This document shows, in pieces, positions 8,803-18,151 of a stretch of 44,511 nt of DNA. Made by a program: the position numbers and the translations under genes. The notes under the pieces were generated by a model that was not told the origin of the DNA, did no database searches, and saw nothing but the letters and a program-made list of their open reading frames with translations. This DNA is from Phenylobacterium sp. (lineage in GTDB: Bacteria > Pseudomonadota > Alphaproteobacteria > Caulobacterales > Caulobacteraceae), in NCBI RefSeq assembly GCF_030651755.1, contig NZ_JAUSBZ010000058.1, forward strand, positions 1 through 44,511, in the 5' to 3' direction. Numbering within the stretch: the stretch's first letter is position 1; each line of letters opens with the position of its first letter.

Positions 8803-10287
8803 ATGGACATTCAATTCGTCACGGCCGCTTCGGAAATCGCCGAAAAGTCGGCGCTCGCTCTCATCGTCTTCGAAGGCGCCACCCTTTCCGGGGCGGCGGC
8901 CGAGGCTGACCGGCAGGCCGGAGGTGTGGTCGCCCGCGCCCTGGCGCAAGGGCGCTTCACTGGCGCCAAGGGTCAGATCCTGGACCTCGCCGCCCCCGCG
9001 GGCCACAAGGCCGAGCGTCTGCTCCTGGTCGGCGCCGGCAAGCGCGAGGCTTTCGACGAGGTCGGCGCAGAGCATGCGGCCGCCAGCGCCTATAACGCCG
9101 TCAAGCTCTCGGGGCTGGCGACTCTTCGGGTGGCCTTCGCCGATGAGACGGCTGCTCAGCCCGAGCGCGCCGCCCTGGGGGTTCGTCTGGCCGCCTACCG
9201 TTTTGATCGCTACCGGACCAAGGAAGCCGCCGACAAAAAACCGTCGGTGCTCAAGGGTGAGTTCGTCTGCGCCGACATCGAGGCGGCCAAGTCTGGATTT
9301 GTCGCCCAATCGGCCCTGGCCGACGCCATCGCCTTCGCCCGCGACCTGGTTTCCGAACCCCCGAACGTTCTCTATCCGGCCGAGTTCGCCCGTCGTGTGA
9401 AGGCGTTGGAGAGCCTTGGCCTGGAGGTCGAAATCCTCGGCGAGGCCGAGATGGAGAAGCTCGGCATGGGATCGCTGCTTGGCGTTGGCCGCGGCAGCGC
9501 CAAGGACAGCCAGCTGGCCATCATGCGCTGGAACGGCGCCTCTGATCCCAAGGCCCAGCCGATCGCCTTTGTGGGCAAGGGCGTTTGTTTCGACACGGGC
9601 GGTATTTCAATCAAGCCGGCCGACGGCATGGAAGACATGAAGTGGGACATGGGCGGCGCCGCCGCCGTGGCCGGTCTCATGCACGCCCTGGCCGGCCGCA
9701 AGGCCAAGGCCAATGTGGTCGGCATCCTGGGGCTTGTGGAAAACATGCCCGACGGCGACGCTCAGCGCCCCGGCGATGTGGTCACCAGCATGTCGGGCCA
9801 GACCATCGAGATCATCAATACCGACGCCGAAGGCCGCCTCGTCCTGGCGGACGCCCTCTGGTACTGCCAGGAGCGTTTCAAGCCGAAGTTCATGGTCGAT
9901 CTGGCCACCCTGACCGGCGCCATCATCATCAGCCTCGGCAACGATTATGCCGGCGTGTTCTCCAATAATGACGAGCTGGCCGACAATCTGCTGGCCGCCT
10001 CCAAGGCAGAGGCCGAGCCCCTGTGGCGCATGCCGCTGCCGGCCGCCTACGACAAGCAGATCGACAGCATGATCGCCGACATGAAGAATACCGGGGGGCG
10101 GCCGGGCGGCTCGATCACCGCGGCGCTCTTCCTGCAGCGGTTCGTCAACGGCCTGCCCTGGGCGCACATGGACATCGCCTCCACCGCCTGGAAGAAGCCG
10201 TCGAGCGTGCCGACCATCCCCGAGGGCGCCACCGGCTATGGTGTCCGGCTGCTCAACCGCATGGTCGCCGACAAGTACGAGGACTGA
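8803..10287 (+). CDS. pepA: Leucyl aminopeptidase PepA (M17 family)
   Basis: 494 residues from ATG 8803 (MDIQFVTAAS). It is a cytosolic two-metal aminopeptidase that removes N-terminal residues from peptides. Metal and catalytic residues in the M17 pattern are visible: VGKGVCFDTGG (K259, D264), K271, D282 in KWDMGG, and NTDAEGRLVLADAL (D341, E343, R345). The N-terminal macro-like domain covers roughly residues 1-165. In some gammaproteobacteria PepA is also a DNA-binding accessory factor; nothing here tests that. It heads a plus-strand group with an alpha/beta hydrolase and holC. Confidence 0.97.
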   Translation: MDIQFVTAASEIAEKSALALIVFEGATLSGAAAEADRQAGGVVARALAQGRFTGAKGQILDLAAPAGHKAERLLLVGAGKREAFDEVGAEHAAASAYNAVKLSGLATLRVAFADETAAQPERAALGVRLAAYRFDRYRTKEAADKKPSVLKGEFVCADIEAAKSGFVAQSALADAIAFARDLVSEPPNVLYPAEFARRVKALESLGLEVEILGEAEMEKLGMGSLLGVGRGSAKDSQLAIMRWNGASDPKAQPIAFVGKGVCFDTGGISIKPADGMEDMKWDMGGAAAVAGLMHALAGRKAKANVVGILGLVENMPDGDAQRPGDVVTSMSGQTIEIINTDAEGRLVLADALWYCQERFKPKFMVDLATLTGAIIISLGNDYAGVFSNNDELADNLLAASKAEAEPLWRMPLPAAYDKQIDSMIADMKNTGGRPGGSITAALFLQRFVNGLPWAHMDIASTAWKKPSSVPTIPEGATGYGVRLLNRMVADKYED

Positions 10288-10312
10288 CGCAGCCGAGAGC
10301 GGAGGTCGCCCG

Positions 10313-11014
10313 GTGCGGTTCGTGCTCTTGCACAGCCCCTTGCTTGGCCCGCTGACCTGGCAGGCGGTGGGCGACGACCTGCGCGCCCGCGGGGCCAGGG
10401 CTGAAACACCGGCATGGCCGGTGCTCTCTCAGGTGAGCGGGAGCTTCTATCGCACCCTGGCCACCAAGCTCGCCCGGGCGGTGGACGAGGCCGGAGACGA
10501 CCCGCTCATCCTCGTCGCCCACAGCGGCGCGGGCGCCCTGGTTCCGGCCACGGCGGCGGCCCTTTCGGCGCCGGTCGCCGCCACCATTCTGGTTGACGCC
10601 ATTCTCCCGCATCCCGGCCAGTGCTGGCTCGACACCGCCCCGCCCGCCCTGCGGCAGGATTTGACCCTGGGCTCCCAGGGCGGCGAGCTTCCCACTTGGG
10701 ATGCATGGTGGCCCCCCGGGGCCCTGGCGCGGCTGATCCCCGACCCTGGACTTCGGAACGCCCTGGTTGCGGAGCTGACGCCCTTGCCGCTCGCCTATTT
10801 CGAGGAGGCCGCCCCCCAGGGCGAACTCACAGGCTCTGGCGCCTATCTGCAGCTGAGCGGGGCCTATGAGGACCAGGCTCAGGCCGCCCGTTTGCTCGGC
10901 TGGCGGGCCCGCAGGCTGCAGCTCAATCACCTCTCGCCGCTGACCGCCCCAAAAGAGGTCGCAGCTCTCCTCTATGCGCTGGGGCAGGAGTTGCTGGAGG
11001 TCCGGCATGGCTGA
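10313..11014 (+). CDS. Alpha/beta hydrolase-fold protein (GTG start)
   Basis: 233 residues from a GTG at 10313 with GGAGG at 10301-10305, seven bases upstream. Strand one (RFVLLHSPL) opens the fold. The nucleophile elbow VAHSGAGAL puts Ser71 in place, and a late HLSP motif supplies a likely catalytic His. It lacks the HGFPES/HDWG signatures of epoxide hydrolases, so it is probably an esterase-like or small serine hydrolase of unknown substrate. It follows pepA by 25 bases and overlaps holC by eight, so it is inserted in the common pepA-holC pair and likely co-transcribed. Confidence 0.8.
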   Translation: MRFVLLHSPLLGPLTWQAVGDDLRARGARAETPAWPVLSQVSGSFYRTLATKLARAVDEAGDDPLILVAHSGAGALVPATAAALSAPVAATILVDAILPHPGQCWLDTAPPALRQDLTLGSQGGELPTWDAWWPPGALARLIPDPGLRNALVAELTPLPLAYFEEAAPQGELTGSGAYLQLSGAYEDQAQAARLLGWRARRLQLNHLSPLTAPKEVAALLYALGQELLEVRHG

Positions 11015-11465
11015 TCCGGCCTGCGAGGTCTGGTTCTATCATATGGAGCGGTCGAGCCTGGAACAGGTGCTGCCAGACCTCCTTGAGCGCTCCCTGGCGC
11101 GCAATTGGAGGGCCATCGTTCGAGGACGCCAGAGCGATCGAATCGAGCGCCTGGATGAGCTGCTTTGGACCTATCGGGACGAGAGTTTCCTACCCCATGG
11201 TCTCGCCGAAGAACCCCATGCGGCGCTGCAACCGGTGATCCTGACCACCCAGATGGACAATCCGAACGGTGCGGATGTGGTCTTTCTGTTGGACGGGGCG
11301 GACGCTGGCGACCTTGATGGGTTTGTCCGCTGCATCGTCCTGTTTGACGGCCGCGATGAGGCGGCCCTCGCCACAGCGCGGGCGCAATGGCGTGCGATCA
11401 AGACATCTGGGCTGCCGGTGAGTTACTGGAAACAAATGGCCCGCGGTTGGGAGAAACAGGCATGA
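11007..11465 (+). CDS. holC: DNA polymerase III chi subunit HolC
   Basis: 152 residues from ATG 11007 (MADPACEVWFYH). Chi-family landmarks are the N-terminal VWFYHMERSSLEQVLPDLLE, the DELLWTYRDESFLPHG segment and the central ILTT(Q)..NPNGADVVFLLDGA stretch. In E. coli chi links the clamp loader, via psi, to single-strand binding protein; in alphaproteobacteria a psi partner is often not recognisable. The start lies inside the end of the alpha/beta hydrolase gene, and the next gene overlaps its stop by four bases. Confidence 0.92.
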   Translation: MADPACEVWFYHMERSSLEQVLPDLLERSLARNWRAIVRGRQSDRIERLDELLWTYRDESFLPHGLAEEPHAALQPVILTTQMDNPNGADVVFLLDGADAGDLDGFVRCIVLFDGRDEAALATARAQWRAIKTSGLPVSYWKQMARGWEKQA

Positions 11466-11788
11466 CACGCAAGCTCGCATTCGCCCTGGGCGTCAGTCTT
11501 CTCATGCTCGGCGCTTGCGCCAGCGAGGGGCCGGGCCCCGCGCCGCCGCCAAACTACCCGGCGCCACAGCCGCAGCCGCAGCCGGCGCCGCCCGCTGATC
11601 AGTGCGGAGCCGCCGCGGCGCAGCGTCTTGTGGGCCGCCACCGGAGTGAAATCCCTGTGCCGTTGAATCCGGGCCTTCAGCGGGTCGCCTGCACCACATG
11701 CCCGGTGACGATGGACTTCCATCCCCGTCGCCTGAACTTCTTCTACGAGGCCGCCACCGGCGTCATCAAGGAGGTTCGCTGCGGCTGA
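11462..11788 (+). CDS. Putative lipoprotein with peptidase inhibitor I78-like domain
   Basis: 108 residues. The N-terminus is a lipoprotein signal (LLMLGAC, lipidated Cys19), followed by a proline/glutamine linker (about 24-45). The C-terminal domain fits the I78 inhibitor family: DQCGAAAAQRLVGR, then PVTMDFHPRRLNFFY and a final GVIKEVRCG. Four further cysteines (48, 77, 80, 107) include a CTTC motif that may form disulphides in the periplasm. The ATG overlaps the holC stop by four bases. I78 proteins are presumed serine-protease inhibitors; the target here is unknown and the role is inferred from family resemblance. Confidence 0.75.
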   Translation: MTRKLAFALGVSLLMLGACASEGPGPAPPPNYPAPQPQPQPAPPADQCGAAAAQRLVGRHRSEIPVPLNPGLQRVACTTCPVTMDFHPRRLNFFYEAATGVIKEVRCG

Positions 11789-11799
11789 CCGCCATGGCC

Positions 11800-11907
11800 C
11801 TAGTCCCGAGGCGGCCGGCGCAACCAACGGGCGATGATGGCGAAGGCGGCTGGCGCCACCAGCACTGCGGCCAACAACAGATAAATCACCCGCGCCCAAT
11901 CTGGCAT
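11800..11907 (-). CDS. 35-residue single-pass membrane protein
   Basis: A short reading frame starts at ATG 11905-11907 and ends at TAG 11800-11802. The peptide begins MPDWARVIY, has a hydrophobic helix (about residues 7-26, rich in L, V and A) and ends in a strongly basic tail (RWLRRPPRD), the classic pattern of a small inner-membrane protein with a positive cytoplasmic end. AAGGA lies eight bases upstream of the ATG. It begins 15 bases after the hybrid kinase stop on the same strand, so it is probably the last cistron of that unit. I do not recognise a named family; regulation or stabilisation of a membrane partner is only a guess. Confidence 0.6.
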   Translation of the reverse strand: MPDWARVIYLLLAAVLVAPAAFAIIARWLRRPPRD

Positions 11908-11922
11908 GGTGTTGATCCTTCC

Positions 11923-14292
11923 TCAGCCCCTGGGAGAGGATGAGGCGCCAGCCAGCACCATGTCCAGGGCGCCCAGGAGGCGCTCCAGCTCAATGGGCTT
12001 GGGGGTGAGGGCGTCCATGCCCGCGTTCAGATATTCACGCTCATGATGCGACATGGCGTTGGCGGTGAGGGCGATTATGGGGGTCCTTGGGCGGCCCTCG
12101 GCCTCCTCACGGGTCCGGATCAGCCGAGTCGCCGTCGGGCCGTCCATGATCGGCATCTGAACGTCCATCAAAATGGCGTCCCATTGGCCATCGGCCCAGG
12201 CGGCGACTGCAGCCTGGCCGTCATCGACCAGGTGAAGATCGATCTTCAGGGGCGAGAAGAGGGTCTTCAGCACCAGCTGATTCATCGGATTGTCTTCGGC
12301 CGCCAGAATGCGCAGGATCTGGCGGTCGTCCTGGGCGTCCAAGGGCCGACTGTCCTCAAGCGCAGCTTGGGTCGCGGGCGGCGCCGCCACGGTCAGGGGG
12401 AGCTTGACCGTAAAGACCGACCCCCGACCGACCACGCTTTCAACGCCGATCGTCCCCCCCATCAGGGCGCACAGGTCCCGGCAGATGGCCAAGCCCAGGC
12501 CAGACCCGCCGAACCGTCTGGTTGTGGTGGCGTCGGCCTGGACGAACTTCTCAAACAAGGCGCCGAGCCGTTCGGGCGCGATGCCCGGACCCGTGTCGGT
12601 CACAGCCATCACAAGCTGTCCATCCTTGGCGGCTACTGAGACCTCAACAGAGCCCCGGGCGGTGAACTTCACGGCGTTGGAAACCAGGTTATACAAAATC
12701 TGCCGGACCCGCGTGGGGTCTCCGCGCCAGTAGGCCGGCGCCTCAGGGTCGATCGCCAGGCTGAAATGGAGATCCTTTTCCGCCGCCAGGGTGGTGAAGG
12801 TGGCGCGCGCGCCTTCTGCGATGAGCGCGATGTCCACCAGGCCATCTTCAAGCTCAAGCCGCCCCGCCTCGATACGGGACAGGTCCAGGAGGTCGTTCAG
12901 CAGGATGAGGAGCGTCTCCCCGGCCTGGCGGATGACGGCAAGGCGCTCCTTCTGGGGCTGGGGCAGATCTTCGCGGGCCATCGCCTGAGCCATGCCCAGC
13001 ACACCATTGAGCGGCGTGCGGATCTCATGGCTCATGGTGGCGAGGAAGGCGCTCTTGGCCAGATTGGCGGCGTCCGCCTGGTCTCGGGCGCGCTTCAGAT
13101 TGGTGTTCAGATTGCGCAAGCGTCGTTCGGACCGCTTCAGATCGGCGATGGACTGGGTGAAAATCACTACCCGCACCGGCCCATCCCCGACAAAGCGCGA
13201 GGCGCTGAGCCGGAACCACTCGCCACTTATCGCCTCATAGGCGCGGGTGAAGGTTTCCTTTTGCCCGTCTATCACCGTGCGGACGCCGCGTTCCAGCGGG
13301 CGGCCATGGCCGCCTGGAAGCCGCCGGAAAATCTCGAACAGGTTCAGCTGGGGCACCTTCTCCACCGAGGTCCGTGCGCCCCCGCCGTCACGGAAACTCC
13401 GGTTGGCCTCCACCAGTTGGCCGTTGGCGTCGATCACCGCCACCATGGCGGCGATGCCGTCAATCACGCCGCGGGCGAAGCCCTCGGACTCACGCAGCTC
13501 GCCCAAGGCGTGGCGCATCGTGGTCACGTCCTGGCTTGCGCCCCGAATCGCGACGCAGACGCCGTCCACGATCTCTGCGACCCCCATGACTCGCAGCCAG
13601 ATAGTACGGCCATCGGCCGTTTGCGCCTCGGCCTCGAAGTCCATCCGCTCGCCGTTTTGCGCGGCGCCGATGATTGCGGCCAGGACAGTGTCCCGGTGTT
13701 CGGGCAGGTAGATCTCGATCGCAGCCTGGAAGGAGTCCGTGGACTCGGTGCGCCCCGTCATCGCGCAGAGCTCGGCGCTATAACGAACCTCGGCGGTCCG
13801 AAAATCGATTTCCCAGCCGCCCAGCCCCGCCAGCCGCGCGGCGTCGCGCAAGGCCGTTGAGGCCGCCTCGGAGCGACGGTGAGCGTGCCGGCCCTCTGTG
13901 ATGTCGGTCAGGGTGAGGACATGGCTCTCCAGCACCCCGGATCCATCGCGGACGGGACGGATCTCAGCGTCGAGCCAGTAGATTTCGCCATTCTTTCGAC
14001 GGGCGGCCACTTCGGCGCGCATCCCATCCATCGCCGAAAGGCTGTGTGCGGTCAGAAGCGTGCTCGCGCCCGTGTCGTTCTCCACGAGCAGAAGGCAAGA
14101 GGCGGACTGGCCGATCGCCTCTTTTGCACTGTAGCCTGTGATCACGGTGAAGCTGTCATTGACCCAGGTGATCAATCCCCCAGGATCGATCAGGGCCAGC
14201 CCTTGGGAGACGGCGGCCAGGGCGCGCGCAAGCCTGCCGTCCGTCTGGCCTTCATCAGGTTGTGATGTCACGGGCGAGGTCCAGGCGTCCAT
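11923..14292 (-). CDS. Soluble PAS-PAS-PAS hybrid histidine kinase with C-terminal receiver
   Basis: 789 residues from the ATG at 14292 (GGAAG six bases upstream); another ATG lies two codons earlier. No transmembrane segment is seen. Three PAS regions (about 20-135, 150-262, 268-390) are followed by a short coiled coil and HisKA with [15 protein letters not shown] (phospho-acceptor His422). The ATPase domain shows the N box NLVSNAVKF (Asn539), DTGPGI and [10 protein letters not shown] receiver domain (about 660-785) has Asp710 in [12 protein letters not shown] and a C-terminal PKP lysine. Such kinases usually pass phosphate through an Hpt protein; none is adjacent. The signal and output are unknown. 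A 35-residue membrane peptide follows directly. Confidence 0.93.
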   Translation of the reverse strand: MDAWTSPVTSQPDEGQTDGRLARALAAVSQGLALIDPGGLITWVNDSFTVITGYSAKEAIGQSASCLLLVENDTGASTLLTAHSLSAMDGMRAEVAARRKNGEIYWLDAEIRPVRDGSGVLESHVLTLTDITEGRHAHRRSEAASTALRDAARLAGLGGWEIDFRTAEVRYSAELCAMTGRTESTDSFQAAIEIYLPEHRDTVLAAIIGAAQNGERMDFEAEAQTADGRTIWLRVMGVAEIVDGVCVAIRGASQDVTTMRHALGELRESEGFARGVIDGIAAMVAVIDANGQLVEANRSFRDGGGARTSVEKVPQLNLFEIFRRLPGGHGRPLERGVRTVIDGQKETFTRAYEAISGEWFRLSASRFVGDGPVRVVIFTQSIADLKRSERRLRNLNTNLKRARDQADAANLAKSAFLATMSHEIRTPLNGVLGMAQAMAREDLPQPQKERLAVIRQAGETLLILLNDLLDLSRIEAGRLELEDGLVDIALIAEGARATFTTLAAEKDLHFSLAIDPEAPAYWRGDPTRVRQILYNLVSNAVKFTARGSVEVSVAAKDGQLVMAVTDTGPGIAPERLGALFEKFVQADATTTRRFGGSGLGLAICRDLCALMGGTIGVESVVGRGSVFTVKLPLTVAAPPATQAALEDSRPLDAQDDRQILRILAAEDNPMNQLVLKTLFSPLKIDLHLVDDGQAAVAAWADGQWDAILMDVQMPIMDGPTATRLIRTREEAEGRPRTPIIALTANAMSHHEREYLNAGMDALTPKPIELERLLGALDMVLAGASSSPRG

Positions 14293-14379
14293 ACGCATCT
14301 TCCGCCGAGACTAGGGCTCGGGTGTGAATAAACGCGAAATAGTCGCCTGATTCGAGCGCGCCCATTCGAGGCGAACAGC

Positions 14380-16263
14380 TTATCCTGCAGGCGACTTCAG
14401 CGCCTCATAGGCCTCCACCGCAGCGATCCACTCCGCCTCTGCGGTTTCAAGCACGCCCTGAGCCTGGGCCCGCTGGCGCCCGAGCGCTGCAGCCTTATCG
14501 GGGCCTTGCGCAAACACAGCGGGATCGCTGAGCTGAGCGTCGATCCTGGCCACCGCCTCAGTGGCGCGGGCAAGGGCGGCTTCAGCGGCTTCGGCGCGAC
14601 GGCGGGCGTTTCCGGTGGGCGCCTTCCGAGCCGGCGCGGGCGGCGGCGGCGGGGGGGCGGCGACCTCTTCGCGAACCTGGGTCGGGGCCCGTACGCGGGC
14701 CTTGGCGCGTTCGATCACATATCGGGAATAGTCCTCCAGATCGCCGTCGAAGGGGGCGATCGTGCCGTCGGCGGCGAGCCAGAGACGGTCAGCGACCATC
14801 TCCATCAGCGATCGGTCGTGGGTGATCAGGATCACGGCCCCGGCGAAGTCGTTCAACGCCTCCAGCAGGGCGCGGCGGGAGTCGATATCCAGGTGGTTTG
14901 TGGGCTCATCGAGGATCAGCAGGTGAGGCGCCTCGGCAGCCACCATGTTCAGCAGCAACCGCGCGCGCTCTCCGCCGGACAGATCGGCGACCGTGGTCTC
15001 CACCTTGTCGCGATTGAAGCCGTACTGGGCCAGGCGCGAGCGGCGGGCCGCCTCGGAGGCCTCGGGCATGGCCCGGCGGATGATGTCGAGCGGGGTGTCG
15101 GTCGGGTCCATCGCCTCGATCTGGTGCTGGTGGAACCAGCCCACCCGCATGCGACGGTCGCGGTGCATATGGCCGTGCTCAATCGCCAGCGCCTCGGCCA
15201 ACATCTTGGCGAAGGTGGACTTGCCTGCGCCGTTGACTCCCAACAGGCCAATGCGGTCGTCCACGTCCAGGCGCAGGTTCAGGTCTCGCAGGATGGGCGG
15301 GCCGCCATAGCCGACGCTGACGCCCTCCAGGCGGATCAGCGGCGGGGCGAGGGGGCGTTCCGGCGAGGGCAGGGTGAAGGGAGCCACATGTTCGCTGCCG
15401 ACCGCGGCGATCACCGGCAGCTTGGACAGCGCCTTCAAGCGCGACTGGGCCTGGGTCGCCTTGCTGGCCTTGGCCCGGAAGCGGTCCACGAAGGACTGCA
15501 TGTGGGCCCGCTTGGCCTCGATCTTCGATCGCATGGCCTCTTGAAGCCGCGCCTTTTCAGCCCGCTGGGTTTCAAAGGCGTCATAGCCGCCGGCATAGAG
15601 GGTGAGCTTGCCGTCAGCCAGATGCAGGGTGTGGTCGATGGAGTTGTTCAATAGCTCCCGGTCGTGGCTGATCACCAGGGCGTTGTACGGATAGGTTCGC
15701 AGCCGAGCCTCGAGCCAAAGGGCGCCTTCCAGATCGAGATAGTTGGTCGGCTCGTCCAGAAGCAGCATGTCGGGTTCGGAGAACAGGGCTGCGGCCAGGG
15801 CCACCCGCATCCGCCAGCCGCCGGAGAATTCCGACATGGGCCGTTCGAGATCCTCTGTGGAAAACCCCAGGCCGGCCAGGATTTCGGCCGCCCGAGACGG
15901 CGCCCGGTCAGCATCGATCTCGATCAGACGCGCATAGATCTCACCCATGTGCTCAGGTTCGGCGGTCTCCAGCTCCGCCAGCAGACCGTGCCGGATTTCG
16001 TCGGCGGCGAGCACGGTGTCGATCAGCGACACCGGGGTGGCCGGATGCTCCTGATCCACCGAGCCCAGGCGCGCGCCCTTGGGCAGGCTGATTTCGCCCG
16101 AACCCAGCACCAGCTCGCCCTTGATCAGCTTGAAAAGGGTGGACTTGCCGATCCCGTTGCGACCGACGAGGCCCACCTTGGCGTTGCGGGGCAGGGAGAC
16201 GCTGGCCCCGTCGAAGAAACGGCGGCCCCAGGCGTCGAAAACCAGATCTTGAATTTGCAGCAT
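14380..16263 (-). CDS. ABC-F family ATPase (Uup/YheS-like)
   Basis: 627 residues with two ABC domains and no transmembrane segments. Domain 1 has Walker [10 protein letters not shown] (Lys40), signature FSGGWRMR and Walker [13 protein letters not shown]. Domain 2 has [20 protein letters not shown] and [11 protein letters not shown]. They are joined by a charged linker (P-site tRNA-interaction-motif region, with [15 protein letters not shown]). The C-terminus adds a Pro-rich hinge and a coiled coil ([21 protein letters not shown]). ABC-F proteins act on the ribosome, resolving stalled or aberrant states; some confer antibiotic resistance. The housekeeping YheS/Uup type fits best. It stands alone on the minus strand. 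Confidence 0.92.
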   Translation of the reverse strand: MLQIQDLVFDAWGRRFFDGASVSLPRNAKVGLVGRNGIGKSTLFKLIKGELVLGSGEISLPKGARLGSVDQEHPATPVSLIDTVLAADEIRHGLLAELETAEPEHMGEIYARLIEIDADRAPSRAAEILAGLGFSTEDLERPMSEFSGGWRMRVALAAALFSEPDMLLLDEPTNYLDLEGALWLEARLRTYPYNALVISHDRELLNNSIDHTLHLADGKLTLYAGGYDAFETQRAEKARLQEAMRSKIEAKRAHMQSFVDRFRAKASKATQAQSRLKALSKLPVIAAVGSEHVAPFTLPSPERPLAPPLIRLEGVSVGYGGPPILRDLNLRLDVDDRIGLLGVNGAGKSTFAKMLAEALAIEHGHMHRDRRMRVGWFHQHQIEAMDPTDTPLDIIRRAMPEASEAARRSRLAQYGFNRDKVETTVADLSGGERARLLLNMVAAEAPHLLILDEPTNHLDIDSRRALLEALNDFAGAVILITHDRSLMEMVADRLWLAADGTIAPFDGDLEDYSRYVIERAKARVRAPTQVREEVAAPPPPPPAPARKAPTGNARRRAEAAEAALARATEAVARIDAQLSDPAVFAQGPDKAAALGRQRAQAQGVLETAEAEWIAAVEAYEALKSPAG

Positions 16264-16445
16264 GTCAGTCAGGGCACAACAAAGAAGGGGGCGGCCAGAA
16301 GGAGAGGCGGCCTTGGGGCCGCGGTCGGGCTCGCCGTCACGGGGAGGGGGGTCGGAAAACTCGAGATCTGCGCCGCCGCTGTCCCGACCGTGGCGCGCTC
16401 ATAGCAGACCGCGCCCGGCGCGTCAGGGGGCATTGCCGCGCCGGC

Positions 16446-16474
16446 TTGGCGTCTGCGGGTCTCAGGGCTATACA
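16446..16474 (+). promoter_or_regulatory. Candidate sigma-73-type promoter for ndk
   Basis: TTGGCG at 16446-16451 and GCTATACA at 16467-16474 resemble the Caulobacter housekeeping consensus (TTGACG, 10-14 bases after the seventh position, GCTANAWC) with a permitted spacer. Transcription would begin near 16481, giving a leader of roughly 48 bases before ndk. This is a match by eye to a known consensus. Confidence 0.5.
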
Positions 16475-16528
16475 CGCGCGCCTCTGGGCGAAACCCCGCC
16501 CCAAGACCCCATTCTGAAGAAAAGCCCC

Positions 16529-16948
16529 ATGACCGAACGCACCTTTTCGATCCTGAAGCCGGACGCCACCGAGCGGAACCTCACCGGCAAGATTAATGCG
16601 GTGATCGAAGACGCCGGCCTGCGCATCGTCGCCCAACGCCGCATTCGCATGACCGAGGCCCAGGCCAAGACCTTCTACGAAGTCCACAAGGAGCGCCCGT
16701 TCTACGGCGAACTGGTCGGCCAGATGACCTCGGCCCCCGTGGTCGTTCAGGTCCTGGAAGGCGAGAACGCCGTGGCCAAGTATCGTGAGATCATGGGCGC
16801 GACCAACCCGGAACAGGCCGCCGAAGGCACGATCCGCAAACTGTTCGCCAAGAACGTCGGCGAGAACTCGGTCCACGGCTCCGACAGCCAGGACAACGCC
16901 AAGCTGGAGATCGCCCAGTTCTTCACCGAAGACCAGATCGTCGGCTGA
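16529..16948 (+). CDS. ndk: Nucleoside diphosphate kinase
   Basis: 139 residues, the normal length, from ATG 16529 ([13 protein letters not shown]). It transfers the gamma phosphate of ATP to other NDPs and dNDPs through a phosphohistidine. The sequence shows the N-terminal [39 protein letters not shown] and the active-site loop NSVHGSDS with catalytic His116. It is a single-gene unit: a promoter-like element lies about 55 bases upstream, and a strong hairpin terminator follows 18 bases after the stop. Confidence 0.98.
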   Translation: MTERTFSILKPDATERNLTGKINAVIEDAGLRIVAQRRIRMTEAQAKTFYEVHKERPFYGELVGQMTSAPVVVQVLEGENAVAKYREIMGATNPEQAAEGTIRKLFAKNVGENSVHGSDSQDNAKLEIAQFFTEDQIVG

Positions 16949-16966
16949 TCGGGCTTCCCGGACATG

Positions 16967-17001
16967 GAAAGGGCCGCAGCGTTCGCCGCTGCGGCCCTTT
17001 T
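16967..17001. terminator. Bidirectional intrinsic terminator between ndk and purM
   Basis: An 11-bp perfect GC stem, GGGCCGCAGCG (16970-16980) with CGCTGCGGCCC (16986-16996), encloses a TTCGC loop. It is flanked by AAA on one side and TTTTT on the other, so it can stop both the ndk message and the convergent purM message. Confidence 0.93.
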
Positions 17002-17027
17002 TCTTGGGCGATGCCCCGCGAGCTGGT

Positions 17028-18053
17028 TCAGGCCGCGATCAGTTCACCGCAGATGAAGGCGTCTTCGCCCGCGCCGAGCAGGGCTTCGAGCACGGCGGGG
17101 GCCTCTTCGGCGCCAACGATCAGAACCATGCCGATCCCGCAGTTGAATGTCCGGCGCATCTCGGTCTCGGCCACGCCGCCAACCTCCTGTAGCCAGGCGA
17201 ACACTGGCGGCAAGGTCCAGGCGCTCCAGTCAAATCGAGGCTCCAGGCCCTCGGCGATGGCGCGGGGGGGATTCTCGGTCAGGCCGCCCCCGGTGATATG
17301 CGCCAGGCCCTTGATCTGCCCGGCCTTGATCAGCGGCGTCAGGCTTCGGGCATAGATGCGGGTCGGGACCATCAGAGCCTCCGCCAAGGTCTGCCCCTCG
17401 GCGAAGGGGGCCGGCGCGTCCCAGGCCAAGCCAGACCGCTCGACAATCTTGCGGACGAGGGAATAGCCGTTGGAGTGCGGGCCTGAGGAGGCCAGGCCGA
17501 TCAGCAGGTCGCCGGCCCCTTGGTCGTTCATCCGAGGCAGGACCCGATGGCGATCGACCGCCCCGACCGAGAAGCCCGCCAGGTCATAGTCATCGCCCGC
17601 ATACATGCCTGGCATCTCGGCGGTCTCGCCGCCCACGAGGGCGGCGCCGGCCAGCTTGCAGCCCTCGGCGATGCCGGCCACCACCCGGGTGGCGACGGCC
17701 ACGTCCAGCTTGCTAGTGGCCAGATAGTCCAGGAACATCAGGGGCTCTGCGCCCTGGGCCAGCAGGTCGTTGACGCACATGGCCACCAAGTCGATGCCGA
17801 CAGTGTCGTGCAGGCCGGTCTCGATGGCGATCTTCAGCTTGGTGCCGACGCCGTCTGTCGTGGTGACCAGCAGGGGGTCGTCATAGCCGGCCGCCTTGAG
17901 GTCGAAAAGGGCGCCAAATCCCCCTAGGGAAGCCTCGGCGCCGGGCCGTCGCGTGGCCTTGGCCAGCGGCTTGATGGCGTCCACAAGCGCATTGCCGGCG
18001 TCGATGTCGACACCCGCCTGGGCGTAGGTCAGGCCGTTTGGCCGATCGGTCAT
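17028..18053 (-). CDS. purM: Phosphoribosylformylglycinamidine cyclo-ligase (AIR synthetase)
   Basis: 341 residues from ATG 18053 ([20 protein letters not shown]); a longer frame from 18107 has no family support. The enzyme closes FGAM to aminoimidazole ribotide with ATP, the fifth step of purine synthesis. The start [16 protein letters not shown], the [16 protein letters not shown] motif, [19 protein letters not shown] and the [11 protein letters not shown] segment are all PurM hallmarks. purN, often the partner gene, is not adjacent: the neighbour upstream is rnd, transcribed away. The convergent ndk terminator also serves it. Confidence 0.97.
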   Translation of the reverse strand: MTDRPNGLTYAQAGVDIDAGNALVDAIKPLAKATRRPGAEASLGGFGALFDLKAAGYDDPLLVTTTDGVGTKLKIAIETGLHDTVGIDLVAMCVNDLLAQGAEPLMFLDYLATSKLDVAVATRVVAGIAEGCKLAGAALVGGETAEMPGMYAGDDYDLAGFSVGAVDRHRVLPRMNDQGAGDLLIGLASSGPHSNGYSLVRKIVERSGLAWDAPAPFAEGQTLAEALMVPTRIYARSLTPLIKAGQIKGLAHITGGGLTENPPRAIAEGLEPRFDWSAWTLPPVFAWLQEVGGVAETEMRRTFNCGIGMVLIVGAEEAPAVLEALLGAGEDAFICGELIAA

Positions 18054-18114
18054 ATCGAATGCCCTGGCCCCTCTGGGGGCGGAAAGAATTTTGGGGCGCC
18101 CATGCATCGGGCGC

Positions 18115-18145
18115 TTGCAGACTCGGTCGCGCGCGAGGCTATAGC
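18115..18145 (+). promoter_or_regulatory. Candidate rnd promoter giving a leaderless message
   Basis: TTGCAG (18115-18120) and GCTATAGC (18138-18145) fit the Caulobacter sigma-73 pattern. The -10 element ends six bases before the rnd ATG at 18152, so transcription should start at or within a base or two of the ATG. A GACTC (GANTC, the CcrM methylation motif) at 18120-18124 sits in the spacer. Confidence 0.5.
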
Positions 18146-18151
18146 TACGTG

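Noticed and set aside
16303..16326. A GCGGCC-TTGG-GGCCGC hairpin upstream of the ABC-F gene as a riboswitch or terminator
   Set aside because: Short GC palindromes are frequent at this base composition; no T-run and no conserved aptamer pattern is present.
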